From contig NZ_JAPSKQ010000037.1 of NCBI RefSeq assembly GCF_031181555.1, positions 12,213 through 45,372 of the forward strand: a stretch of DNA of 33,160 nt, written 5' to 3'. How positions within the stretch are numbered: position 1 is the stretch's first letter; every line of letters begins with the position of its first letter. The notes below the pieces were generated by a model that was not told where the DNA came from, made no database searches, and saw only the letters and a program-made list of their open reading frames with translations. Positions 9,047-16,248 of the stretch are shown here, piece after piece. Made by a program: the position numbers and the translations under genes. Source of the DNA: Streptomyces sp. (GTDB taxonomy: Bacteria > Actinomycetota > Actinomycetes > Streptomycetales > Streptomycetaceae).

Positions 9047-10597
9047 TCAGCCCAGCTCGCCGGCCGAGGCCAGCTCCGCGAGGCGGACCAGCGTCCGCAC
9101 CGCCGACCCCGTGCCGCCCTTCGGCGTGTACCCGAAGGGGCCGCCCTCGTTGAAGGCCGGGCCGGCGATGTCGAGGTGCGCCCAGGTGATGCCCTCGCCC
9201 ACGAACTCGCGCAGGAACAGGCCGGCGACGAGCCCGCCGCCCATCCGCTCGCCCATGTTGGCGATGTCGGCGGTGGCCGACTCCATCCCCTTGCGCAGGT
9301 GCTCCGGCAGCGGCATCGGCCACGCCGGCTCGCCGACCTGCTCGGCGGCCTCGTGCACCGCGGTGCGGAACGCGTCGTCGTTCGCCATGATCCCGAACGT
9401 GCGGCTGCCCAGCGCCAGCATCATCGCGCCGGTCAGGGTCGCGACGTCCACGATCGCGTCCGGCTTCTCCTGCGAGGCGGCCCACAGCGCGTCGGCGAGG
9501 ACGAGACGGCCCTCGGCGTCGGTGTTGAGCACCTCCACGGTCTTGCCGCTGTACATGCGCAGCACGTCACCCGGACGGGTGGCGGAACCGGAGGGCATGT
9601 TCTCGGCCAGCGCCAGCCAGCCGGTGACGTTGACCTCCAGGCCCAGCCGGGCGGCGGCGACGACCGCGGCGAACACGGCGGCGGCACCGCTCATGTCGCA
9701 CTTCATCGTCTCGTTGTGGCCGGCCGGCTTCAGCGAGATGCCGCCCGAGTCGTAGGTGATGCCCTTGCCGACGAAGGCGAGGTGCCGCTTCGCCTTGGAC
9801 GAGGTGTACGACAGCTTCACCAGGCGCGGGCCCGACGCCGAGCCGGCGCCGACGCCGAGGATGCCGCCGTAGCCGCCCTTGGTCAGGGCCTTCTCGTCGA
9901 GCACCTGCACCTTGATGCCGTGCTCCTTGGCCGCCGCCTGGGCGATGGCCGCGAACGCCTCGGGGTTGAGGTCGTTCGGCGGGGTGTTGATCAGGTCGCG
10001 GGCGCGGTTGAGCTCCTCGGCGACGGCGGTGGCCCGCTCGAGCGCGGCCTTGTACGCCTTGTCGCGGGGCTTGCCGCCGAGCAGCGCGGCCTCGGCCAGC
10101 GGGGCCCTGCCGTTCTTCCCGTCCTTGGCGGCGGCACCCGAAGGCGCGTTGCCCTTGTAGGCGTCGAAGGAGTAGGCGCCGAGCAGCACGCCCTCGGCGA
10201 TCGCGCCGGCGTCGGCGGCGTCCGTCAGCGGCAGGGCGAACGCGGCCTTCTTGGACCCGGCGAGGGCGCGGGCGGCCACACCGGCGGCCCTGCGCAGCGC
10301 CTCGGCGTCGTAGGCGGCGTCCTTCTCGGGCTGGGTGCCCAGGCCCACCGCCACCACGAGCGGCGCCTTGAAGCCGGCCGGCGCGGGGAGCTTCGTCACC
10401 TCGCCCTCGGCGCCGGACGCGCCGAGGGTCTCCAGGACGCCGGCGAGCCTGCCGTCGTACGCCTGGTCCACGGCCTCGGCGCCCGGTGCGACGACGGGGC
10501 CCGAGGCCTTTGACGCAGCGCCCTTGGCGACACCGATCACGATCGCGTCGGCCCGCAGGCCGGGCGCCGCGGCGGTGCTGAGAGTGAGAGCAGTCAC
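9047..10597 (-). CDS. pepA: Leucyl aminopeptidase (M17 family)
   Basis: 516-residue cytosolic dinuclear-metal aminopeptidase that removes N-terminal residues from peptides. The N-terminal half is the macro-like domain of M17 enzymes. The C-terminal half carries the catalytic metal-site motifs: a GKGITYDSGGISLKP segment with the metal-ligand Lys and Asp, MKCDMSGAAAVFA, and the family signature NTDAEGRLVLADAL. No signal peptide is seen. The start is a GTG at 10597 (product VTALTLST) with only a weak purine-rich GGAAG further upstream. A TAGGGT -10-like box on the minus strand at 10675-10670 would give a leader of roughly 65 bases. The neighbourhood with lpd/sucB is conserved in actinobacteria but no functional link is evident; the hairpin at 9004-9034 makes this gene its own unit. 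Confidence 0.95.
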   Translation of the reverse strand: MTALTLSTAAAPGLRADAIVIGVAKGAASKASGPVVAPGAEAVDQAYDGRLAGVLETLGASGAEGEVTKLPAPAGFKAPLVVAVGLGTQPEKDAAYDAEALRRAAGVAARALAGSKKAAFALPLTDAADAGAIAEGVLLGAYSFDAYKGNAPSGAAAKDGKNGRAPLAEAALLGGKPRDKAYKAALERATAVAEELNRARDLINTPPNDLNPEAFAAIAQAAAKEHGIKVQVLDEKALTKGGYGGILGVGAGSASGPRLVKLSYTSSKAKRHLAFVGKGITYDSGGISLKPAGHNETMKCDMSGAAAVFAAVVAAARLGLEVNVTGWLALAENMPSGSATRPGDVLRMYSGKTVEVLNTDAEGRLVLADALWAASQEKPDAIVDVATLTGAMMLALGSRTFGIMANDDAFRTAVHEAAEQVGEPAWPMPLPEHLRKGMESATADIANMGERMGGGLVAGLFLREFVGEGITWAHLDIAGPAFNEGGPFGYTPKGGTGSAVRTLVRLAELASAGELG

Positions 10598-10922
10598 GGT
10601 GGTGAATTCTCGCTTCCGATGTGAAGTTGCTGTGGCCGAACGGTGTGGGTCGACCGGGCCCGGCAGCCGACCCTAGTTGCGACGTGCGGGTGCGGTTTCG
10701 GCGGGGCCTTCCCCGGTGCGGCGAACACTCGGGACGAGCCTACGCGCGTATGTGCGCGCGCTCATTCACGCGGGTGTTCACCTTCCGGTGACGTGGCGGT
10801 CGTGTTTCGGACCCCGGTGTCGGACCGCCGGACGGCGGTGATCATCCTTGAGGTCCACCCGTCCGCCCCGAGGCCGCCGCGCCGGCGTCCGCCCCGCTGC
10901 CGCCCCGTCCTGGAGACCGCCG
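10598..10922. other. Divergent intergenic region between pepA and the GH114 lipoprotein
   Basis: 325 bases with no gene I can support. The pepA side has the minus-strand -10-like TAGGGT (10675-10670). The lipoprotein side contains an alternating purine-pyrimidine stretch near 10743-10760 and a short hairpin TCACC-ttcc-GGTGA near 10780. I see no convincing -35/-10 pair for the lipoprotein gene. Confidence 0.5.
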
Positions 10923-11711
10923 GTGAAACGACCGTTCCCGCTCGTCCTGCTGCTCACCCTGCTGCTCGCGGCCTGTACGACCGCGCCCGCGCCCGACGCG
11001 AGGGCGGGCGGGGCCCGTTGGCAGCCCCGCCCCGGCACCGGCTGGCAGTGGCAGCTCAGCGGACGGCTCGACACCTCCGTCGACGTGCCGGTCTACGACA
11101 TCGACGGCTTCGACCACTCGGGGGAGACGGTCGCGAAGCTGCACCGCGACGGCCGCAAGGTCATCTGCTACCTGTCCGCCGGCGCCTGGGAGGACTTCCG
11201 TCCGGACGCCGGCGACTTCCCGGCGTCGGTGATCGGGCGCGGCAACGGCTGGGAGGGCGAGCGCTGGCTCGACATCCGCCGCGTCGACGTCCTGGAGCCG
11301 ATCATGGCGGAGCGCGTCGACATGTGCCGCGACAAGGGCTTCGACGCGGTGGAGCCGGACAACATGGACGGCTACCGCAACCGCACCGGCTTCCCGCTCA
11401 CCGCGCGCGACCAGCTCCGCTACAACCGCCTCGTCGCCCGGCTCGCCCACGAGCGCGGACTGGCGGTCGGCCTGAAGAACGACCTCGACCAGATCCCGCA
11501 GCTGGTCGGCGACTTCGACTTCGCGGTCAACGAACAGTGCGCCCAGTACGGCGAGTGCGCGGCGCTGACGCCGTTCGTCGAGGCGGGCAAGGCCGTCTTC
11601 CACGCCGAGTACGAGCTGCCCACCGGCCGCTTCTGCGCCCAGTCCCGGCGGCTGGGGCTGAGTTCGCTGCTCAAGAAGTACGAACTGGGGGCATGGCGCC
11701 GGGCCTGCTGA
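10923..11711 (+). CDS. Secreted lipoprotein, GH114-type (endo-alpha-1,4-polygalactosaminidase-like)
   Basis: 262-residue protein with a clear lipoprotein signal: MKRPFPLVLLLTLLLAAC puts the lipobox Cys at residue 18, so it should be tethered to the outer face of the membrane. The mature domain has the GH114 pattern: WQWQLSG near the start, VYDIDGFDHSGE, KVICYLSAGAWEDFRPDAGDFP, a GFDAVEPDNMDGY segment and a late VGLKNDLDQIP. GH114 enzymes are known or predicted to cut alpha-1,4-galactosamine polymers. The Asp/Glu pairs that would catalyse are present, but the substrate in this organism is unknown. The GTG at 10923 is chosen because it places the signal peptide directly at the N-terminus with GGAG upstream. 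Its 3' end overlaps the convergent RDD gene by 41 bases. Confidence 0.85.
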   Translation: MKRPFPLVLLLTLLLAACTTAPAPDARAGGARWQPRPGTGWQWQLSGRLDTSVDVPVYDIDGFDHSGETVAKLHRDGRKVICYLSAGAWEDFRPDAGDFPASVIGRGNGWEGERWLDIRRVDVLEPIMAERVDMCRDKGFDAVEPDNMDGYRNRTGFPLTARDQLRYNRLVARLAHERGLAVGLKNDLDQIPQLVGDFDFAVNEQCAQYGECAALTPFVEAGKAVFHAEYELPTGRFCAQSRRLGLSSLLKKYELGAWRRAC

Positions 11712-12099
11712 GCCCGAGGTCCGGCCTGTCGGGCCCGGGGCCCGTCACCGCCGTGCCCGCCACCCGGTCGGCCAGGGAGCGGCGGGCCGGCGAGAGCGCC
11801 GGCAGGGCGTTGCCCAGGAACAGCGCCACCGCGACCGCCCAGACCAGGACCGACGGCACGACGTGCCCCTCGATCAGCAGCACGCAGGCCGCGGCGTACA
11901 CGGCGACGTCCGCCGCGGTGGTCACCGCCGCCCCGAGCGCCGCCCGGCCCGGCGTCCGCGGTGTGACCCTCAGCCCGGTCAGCCCCTTGCCGAGGGCCCG
12001 CCCGAGCAGGGCGAGGCACACCCACTGGTGGAGGAAGGCCGCCGCGATCAGCAGCGCGAAGTCGATGAACCAGGCCGCGGCCCGACGGAATGCCGGCAT
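11671..12099 (-). CDS. RDD family membrane protein
   Basis: 142-residue integral membrane protein. It begins MPAFRRAAAWFIDFALLIAAAF, which is the Arg-Asp motif of the RDD family in its usual first helix. A second Arg/Asp-containing element sits near the C-terminus (RRSLADRVAGTAV). Three hydrophobic segments are visible at about 8-32, 52-78 and 82-103. RDD proteins are poorly characterised; some act as ion exchangers. The ATG at 12099 is chosen because the domain starts there and GGGGG precedes it; the frame stays open further upstream but codes for low-quality Arg-rich sequence. It lies 82 bases after cobS on the same strand. The C-terminal 13 or so codons overlap the end of the lipoprotein gene on the other strand. 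Confidence 0.75.
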   Translation of the reverse strand: MPAFRRAAAWFIDFALLIAAAFLHQWVCLALLGRALGKGLTGLRVTPRTPGRAALGAAVTTAADVAVYAAACVLLIEGHVVPSVLVWAVAVALFLGNALPALSPARRSLADRVAGTAVTGPGPDRPDLGLSRPGAMPPVRTS

Positions 12100-12181
12100 C
12101 AACGTCCCCCGTAGTCCGATGAGTTCGACGGACCAGGCCAGCCGTGGGGCCCGCGGGGCCACAGGGGGACGGGGGATCGTT

Positions 12182-12982
12182 TCAGCCCAGTGACATGACG
12201 ACGAGCGCGGTCGTCGCCGCCGTCTCCGCGAGCCCGCCGAACACGTCACCGGTGACCCCGCCGAAACGGCGGACGCAGCGCCGCAGCAGGAGTTCGGCGA
12301 CGACGAGGGCCAGGGCCACCGCGAGGACGGTACGGACGGCGTCGTGCGCCCCGAGGAACGCGCCCCCGGCCGCGGCCGCCCCGGTCACCGCGAGGGCGAC
12401 CGGCAGCGCGCCCGCCACCGGCACCACCCCCGCGACCGCCGCGCCCAGCCCCTCCGGACGGGCGGGCGGCACCCCCGTGCGCGCGGCCAGGGTGAGGGCC
12501 AGCCGGGCCACGGCCGCCGAGACGACGGCGGCGAGCGCGCCCCGGGCCCAGGAACCGCCGTACGCCTGCGCCAGCGCGGCCACCTGGGCCAGCAGCACGA
12601 GGACGAGGGTGAGCACCCCGAACGGCCCGATGTCCGACTGCTTCATGATCCGCAGCGCGTCCTCGGCGGGCCTGGCGCTGCCGAGCCCGTCCGCGGTGTC
12701 GGCGAGCCCGTCGAGGTGCAGCCCCCGGGTCAGGGCGGCCGGTACGGCGACCGTGGCGACGGCGGCGAGCGGCGCGCCCGCGCCGAGGAACAGCAGCAGC
12801 AGTCCGGCGGCGGCGGCCGCGGCGCCGACCACCAGCCCGGCCAGCGGGGCGCACAGCATTCCGGCGCGCGCGGCCGGACGGTCCCAGCGGGTCACCCGGA
12901 CCGGGAGCACGGTGAGGGTGCCGAAGGCGAAGCGGAGGCCGTCGGCCGGGGAGGCGGGGGACGTCGGGGAGGGCGCGGACAC
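12182..12982 (-). CDS. cobS: Adenosylcobinamide-GDP ribazoletransferase (cobalamin synthase)
   Basis: 266-residue polytopic membrane enzyme that joins adenosylcobinamide-GDP with alpha-ribazole (phosphate), the final assembly step of the cobalamin nucleotide loop. The family signature LHLDGLADTADGLGS is present around residues 90-105, with the Asp residues expected to bind Mg. A second conserved element KQSDIGPFGVL follows it. Several hydrophobic helices run through the rest. The start is a GTG at 12982 (VSAPSPTSPAS), followed by the typical GLRFAFGTLTVLPV opening of CobS. The next gene upstream is divergent, with only 60 bases between, and cobT and the cobU fusion lie in the same island. Confidence 0.95.
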   Translation of the reverse strand: MSAPSPTSPASPADGLRFAFGTLTVLPVRVTRWDRPAARAGMLCAPLAGLVVGAAAAAAGLLLLFLGAGAPLAAVATVAVPAALTRGLHLDGLADTADGLGSARPAEDALRIMKQSDIGPFGVLTLVLVLLAQVAALAQAYGGSWARGALAAVVSAAVARLALTLAARTGVPPARPEGLGAAVAGVVPVAGALPVALAVTGAAAAGGAFLGAHDAVRTVLAVALALVVAELLLRRCVRRFGGVTGDVFGGLAETAATTALVVMSLG

Positions 12983-13042
12983 CGGCGCAGATTACCCGGC
13001 GGTCACCGAGGCACCTCCGGCGGCCGTGGATAAAGTGCCCAT

Positions 13043-13807
13043 ATGGGACAGTGGTGGGAGCGGAACATCATCGAGCCGGGCAAGCTGCCGCTGCTCCTCG
13101 CCCTCGCCGCCTTCGTCCTCACCTTCGTGATCACCCGGGTCGTCACCCGCCTGATCCGGGCCGGCAAGGGCCCCTTCGGCAACATCACGGCCGGCGATGT
13201 GCACGTCCACCACGTGGTGCCCGGCGTCATCCTCACGATCGCCGGCGGCTTCGGCACGGTGGCGGCCGGGGGGCGCGGCTTCGGCGCGGCGCTCGGCGCC
13301 GTCGTCTTCGGCATCGGCGCGGGCCTCGTCCTGGACGAGTTCGCCCTGATCCTGCACCTCGACGACGTCTACTGGACCGAGGCCGGCCGCAAGAGCGTCG
13401 AGATGGTCGTCCTCACCGCAGCCCTGGTCGGCCTGCTGCTGGCCGGCTTCGCGCCGTTCGGCGTCAACGACCTCTCCCAGGAGGAGCTCCGCAACCGCGC
13501 GGGCGTCGCCGCGAGCGTCGGCACGAACTTCCTCTTCTCGCTGATCGCGCTGAGCAAGGGCAAGGCGCGGATGGCGCTGTTCGGCGTGATCGTGCCCGTC
13601 GTCGCCGTCATCGGCTCCCTGCGCCTGGCCCGCCCCGACTCCCCGTGGGCCAGGCACTTCTACCGGCGCCGGCCCCGCGCGCGGGCCAGGGCCACCCTGC
13701 GCGCCTACCACCACGACCGCCGCTGGGCCGGCCCCCGCCGCGCCGTCCAGGACTGGATCGGCGGCAAACCGGACCCGAACCCGCCGCGCTCCCTCGAACG
13801 CCGCTGA
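13043..13807 (+). CDS. Conserved integral membrane protein with polar His/Asp motifs, unknown function
   Basis: 254 residues. The first helix is at about 16-38. It is followed by a polar loop with GDVHVHHVVPGVIL (three His and one Asp), then helices at about 60-95. A second polar motif LDEFALILHLDDVYW follows, then helices at about 117-138 and 158-195, and a basic, cytoplasm-like tail rich in Arg. I do not recognise a named family. The paired His and Asp/Glu motifs next to membrane segments suggest a membrane-embedded metal site or enzyme, which is inference. A minus-10-like TAAAGT at 13031-13036 lies seven bases before the ATG, and there is no Shine-Dalgarno, so the mRNA may be leaderless. 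It sits between cobS and cobT, but on the other strand, so a link to cobalamin is only positional. Confidence 0.85.
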   Translation: MGQWWERNIIEPGKLPLLLALAAFVLTFVITRVVTRLIRAGKGPFGNITAGDVHVHHVVPGVILTIAGGFGTVAAGGRGFGAALGAVVFGIGAGLVLDEFALILHLDDVYWTEAGRKSVEMVVLTAALVGLLLAGFAPFGVNDLSQEELRNRAGVAASVGTNFLFSLIALSKGKARMALFGVIVPVVAVIGSLRLARPDSPWARHFYRRRPRARARATLRAYHHDRRWAGPRRAVQDWIGGKPDPNPPRSLERR

Positions 13808-13838
13808 TCCGGGGCCGCGGCTCCTTCCGCCCCGACTC

Positions 13839-14975
13839 CTACCGGGCCTGTCCCGCTTCCTGCTCCTGCGCCGGTTCCGCTTCGGCCTCCGCCTCCGGCT
13901 GCCCCGCGTCCCCCGGGCCCTCCGCGTCCTCCGGGAGCTCCGGGAGTTCCGCCGCCAGGGCGGCGGCCGCCTGGACCAGGGGCAGGGCCAGCAGGCCGCC
14001 GACGCCCTCCCCGACGGTGACGCCGTGGGAGAGGAGGGGCTCGAGAGCCATCCGGTCCAGTGCCTTCGCCTGGCCCGGCTCACCGCTGTCGTGCGCGGCC
14101 AGCCACCAGTCCGGCGCCCGGAACGCGACCCGCTGTCCCACCAGCGCGCACGCCGACGCCACCACCCCGTCGAGCAGGACCGGCAGCTTCCGCACCGCGG
14201 CCTGGAGCAGGAAGCCCGTCATCGCGGTGAGGTCGGCGCCGCCCACCGTGGCCAGCAGCTGCAACTGGTCGCCGAGCACGGGCCGCGCCCGGCGCAGCGC
14301 GTCGCGGATCGCCGCGCACTTGCGCATCCACGCCAGGTCGTCGATCGCCAGCCCGCCACGCCCGGTCACCACCGACGCGTCCGTCCCGCACAGCGCGGCC
14401 ACCAGCACGCCCGCCGCGGTGGTCCCGCCCACGCTCACATCGCCGAGCACCACCAGGTCCGTACCGGAGTCGGCCTCCTCGTCGGCCACGGCCATCCCGG
14501 CCCGGAACGCCGCCTCGGCCTCCTCGGGGCTCAGCGCGTCCTCGACGTCGATGCGCCCGCTGCCGCGCCGCACCCGGTGCCGTACGACGTCCTCGGGCAG
14601 CGACGCGGGGTCGCAGTCCAGGGCCATGTCGACCACCCGCACCGGCACCCCGAGCCGCCGGGCCAGCACGGACACCGGACGGCCGCCCTCCAGCACCGCC
14701 CGCACCAGGTCCGCGGCACTGCCCGCGGCCCGCGCCGAGACACCCAGTTCGGCGATCCCGTGGTCACCGGCGAAGAGCACCACCCGCGGCCGTTCGACCG
14801 GCCGCACCGGCACCGCGGACTGCGCCGCGGCCAGCCACTCACCCAGGTCGTCGAGCCGGCCCAGCGATCCGGGCGGCACGATCCGGCGCTCCCGGTGCGT
14901 CTCCGCGTCGCGGCGCACCCCGCCGTCCGGGCGCTCGATCAGATCGGTGAAGTCGTCGAGATTAAGCGAGCTCAT
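13839..14975 (-). CDS. cobT: Nicotinate-nucleotide--dimethylbenzimidazole phosphoribosyltransferase
   Basis: 378-residue enzyme that makes alpha-ribazole phosphate, the activated lower ligand of cobalamin. Recognisable elements are PPGSLGRLDDLGEWLA near the start, LFAGDHGIAELGVSA, VVLGDVSVGGTTAAGVL, and the C-terminal HGVTVGEGVGGLLALPLV, which contains the catalytic Glu of the family. A 30-residue Glu/Ala/Gln/Pro-rich tail extends past the core and looks disordered. The ATG at 14975 is chosen because the product then starts MSSLNLDDFTDLIE at normal length; there is no strong ribosome site. Upstream, 172 bases separate it from a divergent methyltransferase gene. I searched that region by eye for a cobalamin riboswitch box and saw none. 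Confidence 0.95.
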   Translation of the reverse strand: MSSLNLDDFTDLIERPDGGVRRDAETHRERRIVPPGSLGRLDDLGEWLAAAQSAVPVRPVERPRVVLFAGDHGIAELGVSARAAGSAADLVRAVLEGGRPVSVLARRLGVPVRVVDMALDCDPASLPEDVVRHRVRRGSGRIDVEDALSPEEAEAAFRAGMAVADEEADSGTDLVVLGDVSVGGTTAAGVLVAALCGTDASVVTGRGGLAIDDLAWMRKCAAIRDALRRARPVLGDQLQLLATVGGADLTAMTGFLLQAAVRKLPVLLDGVVASACALVGQRVAFRAPDWWLAAHDSGEPGQAKALDRMALEPLLSHGVTVGEGVGGLLALPLVQAAAALAAELPELPEDAEGPGDAGQPEAEAEAEPAQEQEAGQAR

Positions 14976-15147
14976 TCGCCGAACAGTACCGGCCCCGGTC
15001 GAACACGACGGCCCACCGGCCACCACCGCCCCCGGGGTCCCGCCGCCACCACGCCACCACCGCGCCGATGCGCCCCGGAGAGTCGTCCCCTACGTAACGT
15101 TTTGCAGTGGATTGCCGTGCCGTACGTCCTCTCGCCGGGAGCCGCCC

Positions 15148-16224
15148 ATGTCCGCGCCCACCCCACCCACCGCGCACGCCCCGACCGCGGAGGGCCCCGC
15201 CCCCCACGGCTCCGCCCGGGTGCACGAGCCGCGCCGTGAGGACTGCCCCTGGTGCGGCTCCACGCGGCTGCGCAACCGGCTGCGCACCGGCGACCTGCGC
15301 CGGCACCGGCCGGGCCTGTTCACCGTCGACGCGTGCCGGGACTGCGGCCACACCTTCCAGAACCCCCGCCTCACCGCCGAGGGCCTCGCCTTCCACCGGC
15401 GGGCCGTGCGCGGAGCCCCCCGGGACCCCGCCACCGAGCGCGTCCTCGCCCTGCACACCGCCCCGCAGCGCCACCGCGGCGCCGCCCGCGCGATGCTGCG
15501 CTTCGGCGAACCGGAGAGCTGGCTGGACGTCGGCACCGGACTCGCCCGCTTCCCGCAGGCCGCGCGGGAGTTCTTCCCGTACACCTCCTTCGACGGCACC
15601 GACCTCACCGCGCGCGTCGAACGGGCCCGCGCGCTCGGCCGCGTCGAGGAGGCCCACGTCGGGCCGCTGACGGACCCGCGGGTCGCCGCCCGGCTGGCCG
15701 GCCGCTACGACGTGGTCAGCCTGCTGCACCACCTGGAGCACACCACCGACCCCCGCGCGGAGCTCCACGCGGCCCTCGACGCCCTGCGCCCCGGCGGCCA
15801 CCTGCTCATCGAGACCCTGGACCCGCGCTGCGCGTACGCCGCCCTGTTCGGCCGCTGGTGGCTGCCCTACGACCAGCCCCGCCGGCTGCACCTGCTGCCC
15901 CCGCGCAACCTCCGCGCGGAACTCCGGGCCCGCGGCTGCGAGATCGTCACCGCCGGGCACCGCGCCGCGCACGTCCCGCACGACCTGGCCGGCGCGACCG
16001 CCCTGGCCCTCTCCCACGCCCTGCCCGCCCCGGACGCCCCCTGGCGCGCCGTCCCGCCGACCCCGTTCCAGCGGCACCTGCGCACGGTCCTGCTGCGCGC
16101 GGGCACCCCGCTGGTGGTCGCCGCGGCGCTGACGGACCTCGCCCTCGCGCCCGTGGTGCGCCGCACCCCGTTCGCCAACGCCTACCGGATCATCGCGCGC
16201 AAGCCGAGGCCGGCGAGACGCTGA
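15148..16224 (+). CDS. Zinc-ribbon class I SAM methyltransferase
   Basis: 358 residues. An N-terminal zinc ribbon is formed by C33/C36 (CPWCGS) and C63/C66 (CRDCGHTFQNPRLT). It is followed by a Rossmann methyltransferase with the SAM loop LDVGTGLARFPQAA at about 126-139, an acidic FDGTDLT after strand 2, and DVVSLLHHLEHTTDPRAEL as the post-motif region, typical of the Methyltransf_23 group. A weak hydrophobic segment near 310-335 lies in the C-terminal part. Relatives with this ribbon-plus-methyltransferase layout often act on sugars or small acceptors, but no substrate can be deduced here. The ATG at 15148 has GGGAG at about 8 bases. It lies between cobT (divergent) and the cobU fusion (convergent), with only 24 bases between its end and the latter. 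Confidence 0.85.
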   Translation: MSAPTPPTAHAPTAEGPAPHGSARVHEPRREDCPWCGSTRLRNRLRTGDLRRHRPGLFTVDACRDCGHTFQNPRLTAEGLAFHRRAVRGAPRDPATERVLALHTAPQRHRGAARAMLRFGEPESWLDVGTGLARFPQAAREFFPYTSFDGTDLTARVERARALGRVEEAHVGPLTDPRVAARLAGRYDVVSLLHHLEHTTDPRAELHAALDALRPGGHLLIETLDPRCAYAALFGRWWLPYDQPRRLHLLPPRNLRAELRARGCEIVTAGHRAAHVPHDLAGATALALSHALPAPDAPWRAVPPTPFQRHLRTVLLRAGTPLVVAAALTDLALAPVVRRTPFANAYRIIARKPRPARR

Positions 16225-16248
16225 CCCGCCCGGCACCCCCCTCGCCCC

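Noticed and set aside
14976..15147. Cobalamin riboswitch before cobT
   Set aside because: I looked for the B12-box core (GCCACTG or complement) and paired stems and saw none in this or the cobS and cobU upstream regions.
13051..16224. A very long open frame on the plus strand spanning the membrane protein, cobT and the methyltransferase
   Set aside because: Only its last third (from 15148) codes for a recognisable protein. The rest is Arg/Pro/Ala-rich translation of GC-rich DNA in the wrong frame or antisense to cobT.
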